A program made the position numbers and the translations under genes. Under the pieces are notes generated by a model. It was not told the DNA's origin, made no database searches, and saw nothing but the letters and a program-made list of their open reading frames with translations. Below, in pieces: positions 15,937 to 23,960 of a stretch of DNA of 51,272 nucleotides (position 1 is its first letter; the number at the start of each line of letters is the position of its first letter). The stretch comes from Kocuria varians (GTDB taxonomy: Bacteria > Actinomycetota > Actinomycetes > Actinomycetales > Micrococcaceae): the NCBI RefSeq assembly GCF_006539885.1, contig NZ_BJNW01000021.1:1-51272 (forward strand). The letters are read 5' to 3'.

Positions 15937-18686
15937 GGGACGTGCGCGCCGCGGACGTGCTGGAGAACGCCACGTGGTTCCTGCGCCGGGTCGACCCCGC
16001 GCAGGAACCGGGCGACGCGCTCGCCGCAGGGATCCCCGCGCGCATTCCCGGGACCGTGTCCGGTGCGCTGCGCGACGCCCTCGGTGAGGACGCCGTGGCC
16101 GGCGTGCTCGCCGGGGACGGTCCCGAAACCGTCTGGGAGTTCCGCACCACCGTCACCACCGCGGGCGGTCCCCACCGTTTCACCTCCGAGGGCGTGGCCA
16201 CCGTCTCGGAGCTGCTCGTGGCGGGGCGGGTCGCGCACACGAGTGGCAGCGCCTTCGCCCCGTGGGAGGTCACGGCGGAACTCCCCGCGGGCCCGTGCGA
16301 GGTCGTGCTGCGCGTGCTGCCCACCACCGGTATGGCCGTGCCGCGCAAGCCCCGCGCCCGTTGGCTCTCACCGCTCGTCCCGGACCGTTCCTACCGCTGG
16401 CGGCGCACGCCCCTGGTCGGGGCCATCGACTGGCCGGGCGCTCTGCCCGTCCTGGGCCCGTGGGGCGGACTCCGCGCGAGCGCCGTCCCCGCGCCCCCTT
16501 CTTCTTCGCCTTCCGAGGCCGGGAGCGCGCGGCCCGGTTCCGGAACCGCCTCTCGTCCACCCGGGGCACCCGCGGCGCGCACCCGGGTGCTCGAGGATGG
16601 CCGCGGCCTCGTGACCGTGGGATTCGCTGGGACCGGGTCCGGCGGCGTCGCCGACTCGGTCCGCATCACCGTGGAGACCGCTCCGCGTTCCGGGGCGGGC
16701 GAGGTCGTGGCCGAACGGACCGTGACCGCCGCCGAAGCCGCGGGCTGCGCGACCGTGGCCCTCACCGTTCCGGAGCCCCGCCTGTGGTGGCCCCACGGCG
16801 CGGGCGAGCAGCCCCTGTACCGGGTGCGCGTGCGCACGGCGGGATCCGAGCACGTGACCCGTGTGGGCTTCCGCACCGTGACCGCCGAGGCCAGGGACGG
16901 CGACCACCGGGGCCTCGCCCTGCGCGTCAACGGTGTGCCCGTGTTCGTGCGCGGTGCCGTGTGGACGGGCGCCGACCCTTTCGAGGTGGCTGCGGACCCG
17001 CAGCGCACCCGGGCAATGCTGCTGCGTCTGCGCGCGGGCGGCGCCACCATGCTCCGCATCCCCGGCACCAGCTGCTACGAGACCGAGGACTTCCACCGCC
17101 TGTGCGACGAGCTCGGGGTCATGGTGTGGCAGGACGTCGCCCTCGGCCCCCTGGACGCCCCCGACGACCCCGACTGGCGCGCCGGGCTGCGCGACGAGGT
17201 GCACGCCCTGGCCTCGCGGTTGGCCCCGCACCCGTCCACGGCGGTGGTCTCCGGTGGCACCGAGGTGGTCCAGGCGCCCGTCCTCGCGGGTCGGCCCGCC
17301 GAGCAGTGGGTCGCGGACGTGCTCGTGAACGACATCCCCGGCGCGGTGGGCGAGGCGGGAGCGGATGTCGTGGTCGTCCCGTCCTCGCCGTGCTCGGACG
17401 AGGGCCTCGACGCCGCTCGCGACGCCTGGGCGGCGACGTTCGCGCGCTGGCAGGGAGCCGAGGCCCCGGCGGCGGGGGAGCGGGCGGCGTCGTCGTCCGG
17501 TGTGCCCCGCAGCTCGCCCGTGGATGCCGCGGACGGCGTCTCCCACTACTTCGGGGTGGGCGCTTACGGACGGCCGATCGAGGACGCCGTGACCCGCGGG
17601 GTGCGCTTCGCCGCGGAGTCGCTGACGTTCGGCGTGCCTCCGGAGCCCGCCGTGGTGCGCGCGCAGTTCGGCACGGATGCGCCCCTGGACCACGAGCCGT
17701 CTGCGGAGCGCTGGCGTGAGGGCATCGCCCACGATCCCGGTGCCGCCTGGACCTTCTCGGACACGACCATGCTCTACGTGCGACGCGTGTTCCTGGACCG
17801 TGACAGCGACCCGGACGCCGGTCTCGCGGTGCCCGCGCGGCCCGCGCCGGAGCGCGCGCTCACTGACCATGCACGCCGGCTCGAGTACGAGCGCGCGGCG
17901 CTCGCCCACGTCTTCCAGCGGACCCTCGCGCAGTGGCGCTCCCGGGACTCGACGTGCCGCGGTGCACTCGTGCTCTCGGCGGCGTCGACCGCGCCGGGCG
18001 CCGGCTGGGGCGTGCTGGACGTGACCGGCCGACCGACCGCCGCGTGGTACGGCATGCGCCGGGCGTGCGCCCCGGTGGCGGTCTCGTTCGTGCCCGCAGG
18101 GGGCGACGGGCTGCCCGTGCACGTGTGGAACGACGCCCCCGAGCCCCTGAGCGCCACGCTGCGGCTCACCGTGGCCACGGTCCGCGGCGGCTGCCAGGCA
18201 CCGCTGGACCTCCCGGTGACAGTTCCCGCGCACGGCGAGCTCGTGCTGCGCGCGGACCTCGCGGACGGCACCTTCCGGGACCTCGACAACGCCTACGGCT
18301 TCGGGGAGCGCGAGTACGACGCGGTGTCCGCCGTCCTGCTCTCGGGCACCGGCGAGGTGCTGGCCCGGGACGCGCACCTCAGCGGCGGGCCCCGCCGCTA
18401 CGACCCGGTGGACCCGGGGCTCGACGCCCACTGGGTGCACACCGCTGACGGTGCCTGGCACGTGGCCGTGACCGCCACAAGCCTCGCGCGCTTCGTGGCG
18501 CTGGACCTCCCCGTGGACGCCCCGTCCGAGACCCCGGACACCCCGGTGGCGGAGGACGGCTACGTGCACGTGCTCCCCGGCGAGACCGTCGTGATTCCCG
18601 TGAGCGGCGCCGTCACGGCCACCGTGCGTGCCGCGACCACCGTGCGCGCGCTCGAGACGCAGCCGGCACCAGTCCGCGCTGGGTGA
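15933..18686 (+). CDS. Glycoside hydrolase family 2, beta-mannosidase-like
   Basis: A 917-residue protein with the GH2 layout: sugar-binding domain (WFLRRVDP, then WEFRTTVT), an immunoglobulin-like domain with RLWWPHGAGEQPLYRVRV, a TIM barrel and C-terminal beta domains. The usual GNNE of the acid/base loop is GGTE (Glu444), and the nucleophile region reads FAAESLTFGVP (Glu562); both glutamates remain. There is no signal peptide, so it should be cytoplasmic. An Ala/Ser/Pro-rich insert lies near residues 185-220. The ATG at 15933 overlaps the DUF1839 stop, and it ends the operon just before a hairpin. A cytosolic GH2 in a biosynthetic operon could trim or recycle a mannose-containing glycan; activity is uncertain because of the altered acid/base loop. 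Confidence 0.82.
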   Translation: MRDVRAADVLENATWFLRRVDPAQEPGDALAAGIPARIPGTVSGALRDALGEDAVAGVLAGDGPETVWEFRTTVTTAGGPHRFTSEGVATVSELLVAGRVAHTSGSAFAPWEVTAELPAGPCEVVLRVLPTTGMAVPRKPRARWLSPLVPDRSYRWRRTPLVGAIDWPGALPVLGPWGGLRASAVPAPPSSSPSEAGSARPGSGTASRPPGAPAARTRVLEDGRGLVTVGFAGTGSGGVADSVRITVETAPRSGAGEVVAERTVTAAEAAGCATVALTVPEPRLWWPHGAGEQPLYRVRVRTAGSEHVTRVGFRTVTAEARDGDHRGLALRVNGVPVFVRGAVWTGADPFEVAADPQRTRAMLLRLRAGGATMLRIPGTSCYETEDFHRLCDELGVMVWQDVALGPLDAPDDPDWRAGLRDEVHALASRLAPHPSTAVVSGGTEVVQAPVLAGRPAEQWVADVLVNDIPGAVGEAGADVVVVPSSPCSDEGLDAARDAWAATFARWQGAEAPAAGERAASSSGVPRSSPVDAADGVSHYFGVGAYGRPIEDAVTRGVRFAAESLTFGVPPEPAVVRAQFGTDAPLDHEPSAERWREGIAHDPGAAWTFSDTTMLYVRRVFLDRDSDPDAGLAVPARPAPERALTDHARRLEYERAALAHVFQRTLAQWRSRDSTCRGALVLSAASTAPGAGWGVLDVTGRPTAAWYGMRRACAPVAVSFVPAGGDGLPVHVWNDAPEPLSATLRLTVATVRGGCQAPLDLPVTVPAHGELVLRADLADGTFRDLDNAYGFGEREYDAVSAVLLSGTGEVLARDAHLSGGPRRYDPVDPGLDAHWVHTADGAWHVAVTATSLARFVALDLPVDAPSETPDTPVAEDGYVHVLPGETVVIPVSGAVTATVRAATTVRALETQPAPVRAG

Positions 18687-18690
18687 CATG

Positions 18691-18725
18691 CAGGCCCGGA
18701 CACGGAACGTACGTGCCCGGGCCTG
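18691..18725 (+). terminator. Operon terminator hairpin
   Basis: Arms 18691-18704 and 18712-18725 pair over 14 positions with one mismatch around a 7-base loop, starting four bases after the GH2 stop. There is no U-tract. Confidence 0.7.
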
Positions 18726-18741
18726 GCCTGACCGTCGGGGG

Positions 18742-18779
18742 GCGGCTCTACCGGCCCCTCTGAGAAGCGCCGGTACCGC
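18742..18779 (-). terminator. Possible terminator of the - strand hydrolase gene
   Basis: An imperfect inverted repeat (GCGG plus TACCGGC against GCCGGTACCGC, with a three-base bulge) lies about 65 bases past the stop at 18845 and would form a hairpin in the - strand transcript. Confidence 0.4.
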
Positions 18780-18844
18780 TCCGCCCCCAGAACCTCGCAC
18801 CGCGGGAGCGAGCGGGGTGGACCTGCCGCCCGCCCCAACCGGGG

Positions 18845-20620
18845 TCAGGCGGCGTCGATGCTCTGCCCGGTGGCGTCCTGCACCGTGAAGTCCGCCATGG
18901 CGCGGCGGGCTGCGGTGGAGAACACCGAGTGGTCCAGCGGCTCGATCACGATCATGGTGGTGTGGGAGTCCAGGGCACCGGGGGTCACGTGGCAGAACTC
19001 CGCGTCCGCCGTGCTGAAGACCGCCTTCACGGTGAGCCCGGGCACCCTGCCCAGCCGCCGCAGCTCGGGCTGGGGGATGTCGATGATCCCGAGGGACGCC
19101 GCCAGGGAGTTCACCCGGGGGGACGCCTCGTGGGCCTTGGTCCGCGTGCCACGGACCACCGTGCGGGCAACGGTGCCGGCGCGGTGGACGAGCACGCGCC
19201 GCAGTGCGTGGACCGGTGACTCGGCCGTCGGCTCCTCCGACGCCGCGGCGTCGTCCTGCGCGGGAGCGGGCGCGGTGGGCTCCTCGCCCGGCACGCGCGG
19301 GGCCAGCGGCCCGGACGTGATGCCCTGGCGCCAGTAGCGCCACGGGGCCTTCTGCCACGCCACGTTGTTGACCACGTGCAGGGTCAGGCGGCGGGTGACG
19401 TCCGCGGGGAGCTCGTGCGCGGCGGCCATCAGGCCCCACGCGCCCAGGCAGATGCCGCTCGCGGTGAGGGGACCGTCCGTGAGGGAGGCGACGTGCTCCA
19501 CGAGCTCGCGGCACTCCACCACCGTGCGGCGGTCGTAGGGATTGGGGTTGCGCACGAGGTCCGAGCGGACCAGCTCACCGGTGTCCGTGCGCTCGGCGAG
19601 CACGCAGACGGCACCCTGCGCGGAGGCGAACAGGGCGGTGGTCAGCCACAGCCCGCCGGCGGCCTCCATGGTGTCCGAGCCGGGGGAGACGAGGCCCAGC
19701 CCGGGGGCGTCCGGTGCGCGGTCCACCGGTTCGGTGACGATCGCGGGACGCCGCTCGGCACCGACCGTGGCACGGCGCAGCCGCACCGGGGTGCCGGCCA
19801 CGTCCAGGGTGACCTCCTGGGCGGGCTGCTGGTCGGCCGGCTCCAGGCCCTCCTGCCGCGCGGGCGCGCCATCCGCGAGGGCGGCGACGACGGCGCTCGC
19901 CAGCTCCGGCGGCACCGTGGCCACCCGGGGGTGGACGTCGAGCGGCAGCGCACCGGTCTCGGTCTCCGCCAGGATCTCGATCCCGCGCGCGGGATCGGCC
20001 TCCGGGACGGGAACTGCCTTGACGGCGGCGGCCCCCTCCGCGCTGAGGTGCAGGTCCAGCAGCTCGGTGCCCTCCTTCACGCGCGGCGGCAGACCCGCGC
20101 CGGACATGCGGCGCAGCGCGGACTGGTGGCGCAGCCACTGCTTCCCCGTGACCGGGGCGAGGACCACGCGCCGGGCCCACCCGGCGTCGTCGTCAGCGGC
20201 GAGGTAGGCACCGGCCAGGCTGAACGCGAGGCCGTGCACCGGGGTCCCCTGGCCCGCCCACTCGCGGACCGCGCGCAGGTCCTCGGGCCAGCGCTGCGCA
20301 GCAGTGATGTCCTCGGCGGAGGGGGACTGCCCGGTCCCGGACCAGTCGAAGCGCACCACGCGCCAGCCGTCCGCGGCGAGCGCGCGCGCCGTGTGGAGCA
20401 TGGTGCGCGTGGTGGTGACCCGCTCACGTCCCGGCGGGGCGGCGAACACGACGGTCGCGCCGCGGGCCGGTGCGGCGGGTTCGTGGACGTCCACCGCGAG
20501 CAGACGGTCCCCCGCGGGGATCCAGCCGTGCGTGACCGGTGTGTCGACGAGTGCGGTCCCGTCCGTCTCGGATCCGTGAGCGGACCGCAAGGAACGGCCC
20601 GGGCCTGAGAGCGTGAACAA
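18845..20620 (-). CDS. Two-domain alpha/beta hydrolase, copy of the 9090-10757 protein
   Basis: A 591-residue relative of the first gene of the + strand operon, with the same two-unit build. In the first unit GWRVVRFDWSGTGQS and the elbow GLAFSLAG carry Ser134 where the other copy has Arg115. The second unit has GICLGAWG with Cys391 and late Asp539 and His564 (PLDHS), giving a possible Cys-Asp-His triad. An Ala/Glu/Pro-rich linker lies near 440-470. The best start is TTG at 20620, with GGGGGAG seven bases upstream; the frame is open further upstream but has no equal signal. It faces the operon end to end. Substrate unknown; a thioesterase or carboxyl-ester hydrolase of the same pathway is a guess from context. 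Confidence 0.72.
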   Translation of the reverse strand: MFTLSGPGRSLRSAHGSETDGTALVDTPVTHGWIPAGDRLLAVDVHEPAAPARGATVVFAAPPGRERVTTTRTMLHTARALAADGWRVVRFDWSGTGQSPSAEDITAAQRWPEDLRAVREWAGQGTPVHGLAFSLAGAYLAADDDAGWARRVVLAPVTGKQWLRHQSALRRMSGAGLPPRVKEGTELLDLHLSAEGAAAVKAVPVPEADPARGIEILAETETGALPLDVHPRVATVPPELASAVVAALADGAPARQEGLEPADQQPAQEVTLDVAGTPVRLRRATVGAERRPAIVTEPVDRAPDAPGLGLVSPGSDTMEAAGGLWLTTALFASAQGAVCVLAERTDTGELVRSDLVRNPNPYDRRTVVECRELVEHVASLTDGPLTASGICLGAWGLMAAAHELPADVTRRLTLHVVNNVAWQKAPWRYWRQGITSGPLAPRVPGEEPTAPAPAQDDAAASEEPTAESPVHALRRVLVHRAGTVARTVVRGTRTKAHEASPRVNSLAASLGIIDIPQPELRRLGRVPGLTVKAVFSTADAEFCHVTPGALDSHTTMIVIEPLDHSVFSTAARRAMADFTVQDATGQSIDAA

Positions 20621-20978
20621 TGGTTTTCTCCCCCGTGGTTGTGGTGCGCCGCGCCCCACCGCCGGTGACCCCTCACCGGCTTCCCCCGGGGCCGCGAATC
20701 GTGCCGAACGGCACCTTTCCGTCCTCATTTTATCGGTGGCCCCCTGGGCGGGCCGCCGCGGGAGCGCCCCCACTTTGGTGTGCACCAGCTCGGTGCGGTG
20801 CTGCGGGCGGCGCCTTCGGGTGCTCGGGAGACCCCTTGTCCGTCCTCGCCTATCATCTCCGTAGGACCGATCGGCCCGCGTCCCCGGGGCGGCATGGGGT
20901 GGCGGGACCGCCTGTCGGCCGGTGGACGAGAACCGATGATCGACCGAGCAGACGGGGTCTCCCGGGAACGGCAGCGGC
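20621..20978. promoter_or_regulatory. Divergent control region without a gene
   Basis: About 360 bases between divergent starts. A TAAAAT-like box on the - strand near 20726-20731 and TATCAT near 20851 on the + strand are the only promoter-like elements I see. No coding potential was found. Confidence 0.35.
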
Positions 20979-21953
20979 ATGAAGAGATATGAAGGATCAC
21001 GCGGGCCCGCGCAGTACCGCCGCCCGCCCGAGAAGGTCCAGGGGCGCCGCTCCGGCGTAGGCATGGACGTGGTGGAGAACATCTTCTTCGGCGTGGTGAT
21101 GCTGCTGATCTTGGCCTTCGCCATCGTGATCCTGCGCAGCGTGGGCAGCGGCTGGTCCCTGATCGGCTACAGCATCGTGTTCTGGGCCCTGATGGCCTAC
21201 CTCGCGCTGCCCCGGCTGCACCGCACACTGACCTCCGTCTACGTGCCCTCCTACTTCATCGGCCGCACCGTGACCCCGGACGGACTGCTCGGTGACCTGG
21301 TGAACCTGGCCGTCAACGGCTCCGCGGAGCAGATCCACACGGCCATGCAGAAGGCCGGCTGGACGCTCGCGGATCCCGTGACCCTGGGCTCGAGCCTGGG
21401 AATCGTGAAGTCCTCCGTGACCCGCAAGAGGTACCCGGAGGCGCCGGTGAGCCCCCTGCTGCTCTTCGGCAAGATCCAGGACTTCGCGTACCAGCAGGAG
21501 GTGGACGGCAACGCCGCCCAGCGCCACCACATCCGCTTCTGGAAGTGCCCCGAGGGCTGGCCCCTGCCCGGTGGCGGCCACCGCGTGCAGTGGCTTGCGG
21601 CCGGGACCTACGACCGCGCCGTCGGCCTCTCCCTCTTCACCCTGCAGGTGACCCACAAGATCGACGTGGAGCGCGACTACGTGGTGGACAGCGTGCTGCA
21701 CGCGGTCCTGGAGGCCGAGGTCGCCGTGATCGAGGACTTCTCCACCGACTACCACAGCCGCAACGGCGGCGGCGACGCCGTCCACACGGACGGCGACCTC
21801 CCCGTGCTCGAACTCGGGCACGTGCCCGCCGCGGTGTCCTCGGGAAGCACCTCGAGCCAGGCCGGCAAGGTCACGGAGCACGCGTCCTCCGCCGACGATG
21901 TCCTCCACGACGTCGCGGCCGCCCGTTCTCGGTCGTCGCCGCGTGGGTCCTGA
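20979..21953 (+). CDS. Membrane-anchored LssY C-terminal domain protein
   Basis: A 324-residue protein with a basic N-terminus, two hydrophobic helices (about 29-75, including VVMLLILAFAIVILRSVG) and a soluble LssY_C-type domain recognisable by RYPEAPVSPLLLFGKIQDFA, RHHIRFWKCP and the conserved WLAAGTYDRAVGLS followed by THKIDVERDYV. The domain's biochemical role is unknown; in Legionella LssY it is joined to a PAP2 phosphatase. The last 50 residues are low-complexity. The ATG at 20979 has a weak GGGAAC upstream; an internal ATG at 21063 is the alternative. The stop touches the next reading frame, so this starts a three-gene membrane operon with an antiporter-like gene. Confidence 0.7.
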   Translation: MKRYEGSRGPAQYRRPPEKVQGRRSGVGMDVVENIFFGVVMLLILAFAIVILRSVGSGWSLIGYSIVFWALMAYLALPRLHRTLTSVYVPSYFIGRTVTPDGLLGDLVNLAVNGSAEQIHTAMQKAGWTLADPVTLGSSLGIVKSSVTRKRYPEAPVSPLLLFGKIQDFAYQQEVDGNAAQRHHIRFWKCPEGWPLPGGGHRVQWLAAGTYDRAVGLSLFTLQVTHKIDVERDYVVDSVLHAVLEAEVAVIEDFSTDYHSRNGGGDAVHTDGDLPVLELGHVPAAVSSGSTSSQAGKVTEHASSADDVLHDVAAARSRSSPRGS

Positions 21954-22345
21954 CGCTGGTCTCGGCGCTGACCATCGTGGGGGACGTCCTGCTCAGCCGG
22001 GACAGCGTGTTCTCCGACCCGGATCTCGCCACGGGCTCCGCAACGGAGAACGCCGTCATGGTCAGCGTGCTCCTGGGCATGGTGGCGCTCATTCTGGGCT
22101 TCATCCTGTTTCTCGGGTGGCGCACCTTCCAGGGCAGCCAGCGGGCCCGCCTGACCATGATCGTTCTGGTGACGGCCTCGCAGGTGACCCAGATGGTCGC
22201 GTTCTTCCAGGCCGGCCGACCCAGCGGCGGTGCCCTGCTCTCCGCGTCCATCGACCTCCTCACCGTGTACGCCCTCACGAGCCTCTCGGCCCGGGCCTGG
22301 ACCCGCGGCGGGGCCGAGCGCGCCCGCACGGAGGCCGCCGCATGA
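21950..22345 (+). CDS. Small four-helix membrane protein, start unclear
   Basis: Clear coding signal for about 130 residues with four hydrophobic helices (for example VMVSVLLGMVALILGFILFL and LTMIVLVTASQVTQMVAFF), ending in an ATGA overlap with the antiporter gene. No ATG, GTG or TTG stands at a sensible position. Choices are a CTG at 21950 overlapping the upstream TGA (CTGA), which shortens the first helix; a GTG at 21977 that loses it; or an ATG at 21898 in another frame whose peptide MSSTTSRPP would join the helix neatly if one base were removed near 21920. The last option would disturb the upstream gene's end. No family recognised. Confidence 0.5.
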   Translation: MTLVSALTIVGDVLLSRDSVFSDPDLATGSATENAVMVSVLLGMVALILGFILFLGWRTFQGSQRARLTMIVLVTASQVTQMVAFFQAGRPSGGALLSASIDLLTVYALTSLSARAWTRGGAERARTEAAA

Positions 22346-23238
22346 TCCTGGCGTTCGCGGTGCTGCTCGGGGTGGTGATCGTCTGGTCCGTGGTGGCCGC
22401 GCGCGTGGAGTCGCTGCACGTGATCCTGCCGCTCACGCTGATCCTCGTGGGATTCGTGGTCGGGGCGGAGTCCTCGACCGCGATCTTCGAGCACCTCACC
22501 GACCCCCGCCTGGAGCGCACTGTGGAGGTGGTCCTGGCGCTGCTGCTCTTCCTGGACGCCACGGAGGTGCGCACCATCCACCGCTGGGACGCCAGGGTGC
22601 TGCTGCGCCTCGTGCTGGTGGGCGTGCCGCTGTCACTGTTCACCGCCACGGTCCTCACCGGGTGGCTCTACCCGGAGCTGCGGGTGGCGCTGCTGTTCAT
22701 GATCGCGTGCGTGGTCGTGCCCACGGACATGGCACCCGCCGCGTCCGTGGTGAAGGACCGGCGCCTGCCCAAGCGGATCCGGGACCTGCTGAACACCGAG
22801 AGCGGGTACAACGACGGCGTCGTGGCCCCGTTCTTCCTGGTGAGCGTCGCGTTCCTCACCGGCGGTGTGGAGGGCCCCGAGAAGGGCGCGGAGGCGCTCG
22901 CCGACATGCTGCCTGCCTTCGCATGGGCCGTGGGCTTCGGTCTCCTGGTGGGCGCGGGCTCCGCGTACCTCGCGCGCATCGCCAACCGCAGGGGGTGGAC
23001 GACGACGCGCTGGCAGGCCATGGGGACGCTCGCCACCCCGCTGCTCGCCTACACGCTCACCATTGCGGTGGACGGCAACGGCTTCGTGCTCATGATCCAG
23101 CTCGTGAGCATGACGGTGCTGCTCTCCGCGGTGGTGCACGGGATCTCCGCGCCGCTGATCGCCCGGCGGCTGGCCCGTGGGCGGGGCGGGGAACGGGCCC
23201 TCCCGGCACCCGGGGCGGGTCACGCCTCCACCGTGTGA
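22342..23238 (+). CDS. NhaP-type sodium/proton antiporter-like protein, internally shortened
   Basis: A 298-residue CPA1-family membrane protein. The ion-binding core motifs are present: CVVVPTDMAPAASVVKD and LNTESGYNDGVVAPFF. Full-length NhaP proteins have about 400 or more residues. Here the sequence jumps from VDGNGFVLM directly to the final helix, LVSMTVLLSAVVHGISAPLI, so roughly 100 residues (three or four helices) of the normal C-terminal half are missing without a frameshift. It may be non-functional or do something different, perhaps with the small membrane protein encoded just upstream. The ATG at 22342 overlaps the preceding stop (ATGA). Confidence 0.72.
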   Translation: MILAFAVLLGVVIVWSVVAARVESLHVILPLTLILVGFVVGAESSTAIFEHLTDPRLERTVEVVLALLLFLDATEVRTIHRWDARVLLRLVLVGVPLSLFTATVLTGWLYPELRVALLFMIACVVVPTDMAPAASVVKDRRLPKRIRDLLNTESGYNDGVVAPFFLVSVAFLTGGVEGPEKGAEALADMLPAFAWAVGFGLLVGAGSAYLARIANRRGWTTTRWQAMGTLATPLLAYTLTIAVDGNGFVLMIQLVSMTVLLSAVVHGISAPLIARRLARGRGGERALPAPGAGHASTV

Positions 23239-23408
23239 AGAGGCACCAGAATAAATCCCCACTTTGTTTATGAATATTTGTTATCAAACAGTTTTAAAAC
23301 GTGCGTGGTGCATTACATTTATCACCCCGGCACCTGAACTGGCCGGTAATAAATGAATGCCAAGCTATTCTTCGGCCGCCCCACCGATACAGAAAGGAAT
23401 ACCGCCGC
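23239..23408 (+). promoter_or_regulatory. AT-rich promoter region
   Basis: About 170 bases far richer in A/T than the rest of the window, with a perfect 10-base palindrome GTTTTAAAAC at 23291-23300 and many TATAAT-like boxes. It should hold the promoter for the secreted protein and PrsW genes; AGAAAGGA (about 23391) is their ribosome binding site. Confidence 0.5.
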
Positions 23409-23960
23409 ATGCGATTGACCCAGAAGCTGCCGGCCGTGGTGCTGGCCGTGCTCGCGGGTGCCACGTGGGCCGTGCCCGCAGCCGTCTCCCGGGCCGTCGA
23501 AAACCCCACCACCACCGTCAACACCCGTGAGACCGAGGCTCTCGAGGCCACCGCCGGGGCGAACCTGGAGTACCAGGCCCCCGCAGGGTGGTCCACGAGC
23601 CCGTCCACGAGCCGCGCCTCCGTGGTCTACACCAAGCCGGAGGACGACCAGACGCTGAAGATGTCCGTGGTGGACGGCAGCCAGGACTTCGACGTCACAG
23701 CCGACCGAGTGCTGCGTCAGCAGGCGCTGGACGGCACGTCCGCCGCATTCGACGGCGGAGAGATCAAGACCTCGAACGGTTTTACCGGCAAGAGCTGCGT
23801 GGCGATCAAGACCGAGGAGAAAGCCACCGGTCCGTGCGCCGTGGTGCACAAGGAGGACCTCGTGGTGCTCGTCACTGCCACGAGCACGGGCAAGGGGGAG
23901 GCTCCTGACCTCCAGAACCTCCTGAACAGCTTCACGATGGTCAAGGGGGCCGCGGAATGA
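23409..23960 (+). CDS. Secreted or membrane-anchored protein of unknown function
   Basis: A 183-residue protein with a basic N-terminus and hydrophobic helix (KLPAVVLAVLAGATWAVPAA) that is either a signal peptide cleaved near AxA or an anchor. The exported part has two cysteines (SCVAIK and GPCAVV), about 15 residues apart, likely to form a disulphide. No family is recognised. AGAAAGGA lies ten bases before the ATG at 23409. The stop overlaps the PrsW-type protease start (ATGA), so the two are made together and this protein could be a substrate or partner of the protease; that is inference from position. Confidence 0.7.
   Translation: MRLTQKLPAVVLAVLAGATWAVPAAVSRAVENPTTTVNTRETEALEATAGANLEYQAPAGWSTSPSTSRASVVYTKPEDDQTLKMSVVDGSQDFDVTADRVLRQQALDGTSAAFDGGEIKTSNGFTGKSCVAIKTEEKATGPCAVVHKEDLVVLVTATSTGKGEAPDLQNLLNSFTMVKGAAE

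Noticed and set aside
16368-19514. 1048-codon open frame on the - strand
   Set aside because: Antisense to the GH2 gene and running through two hairpins; no recognisable domain.
20621-21124. N-terminal extension of the - strand hydrolase across the divergent region
   Set aside because: Would overlap the LssY_C gene; the TTG at 20620 has a very good ribosome site and fits the length of the paralogue.
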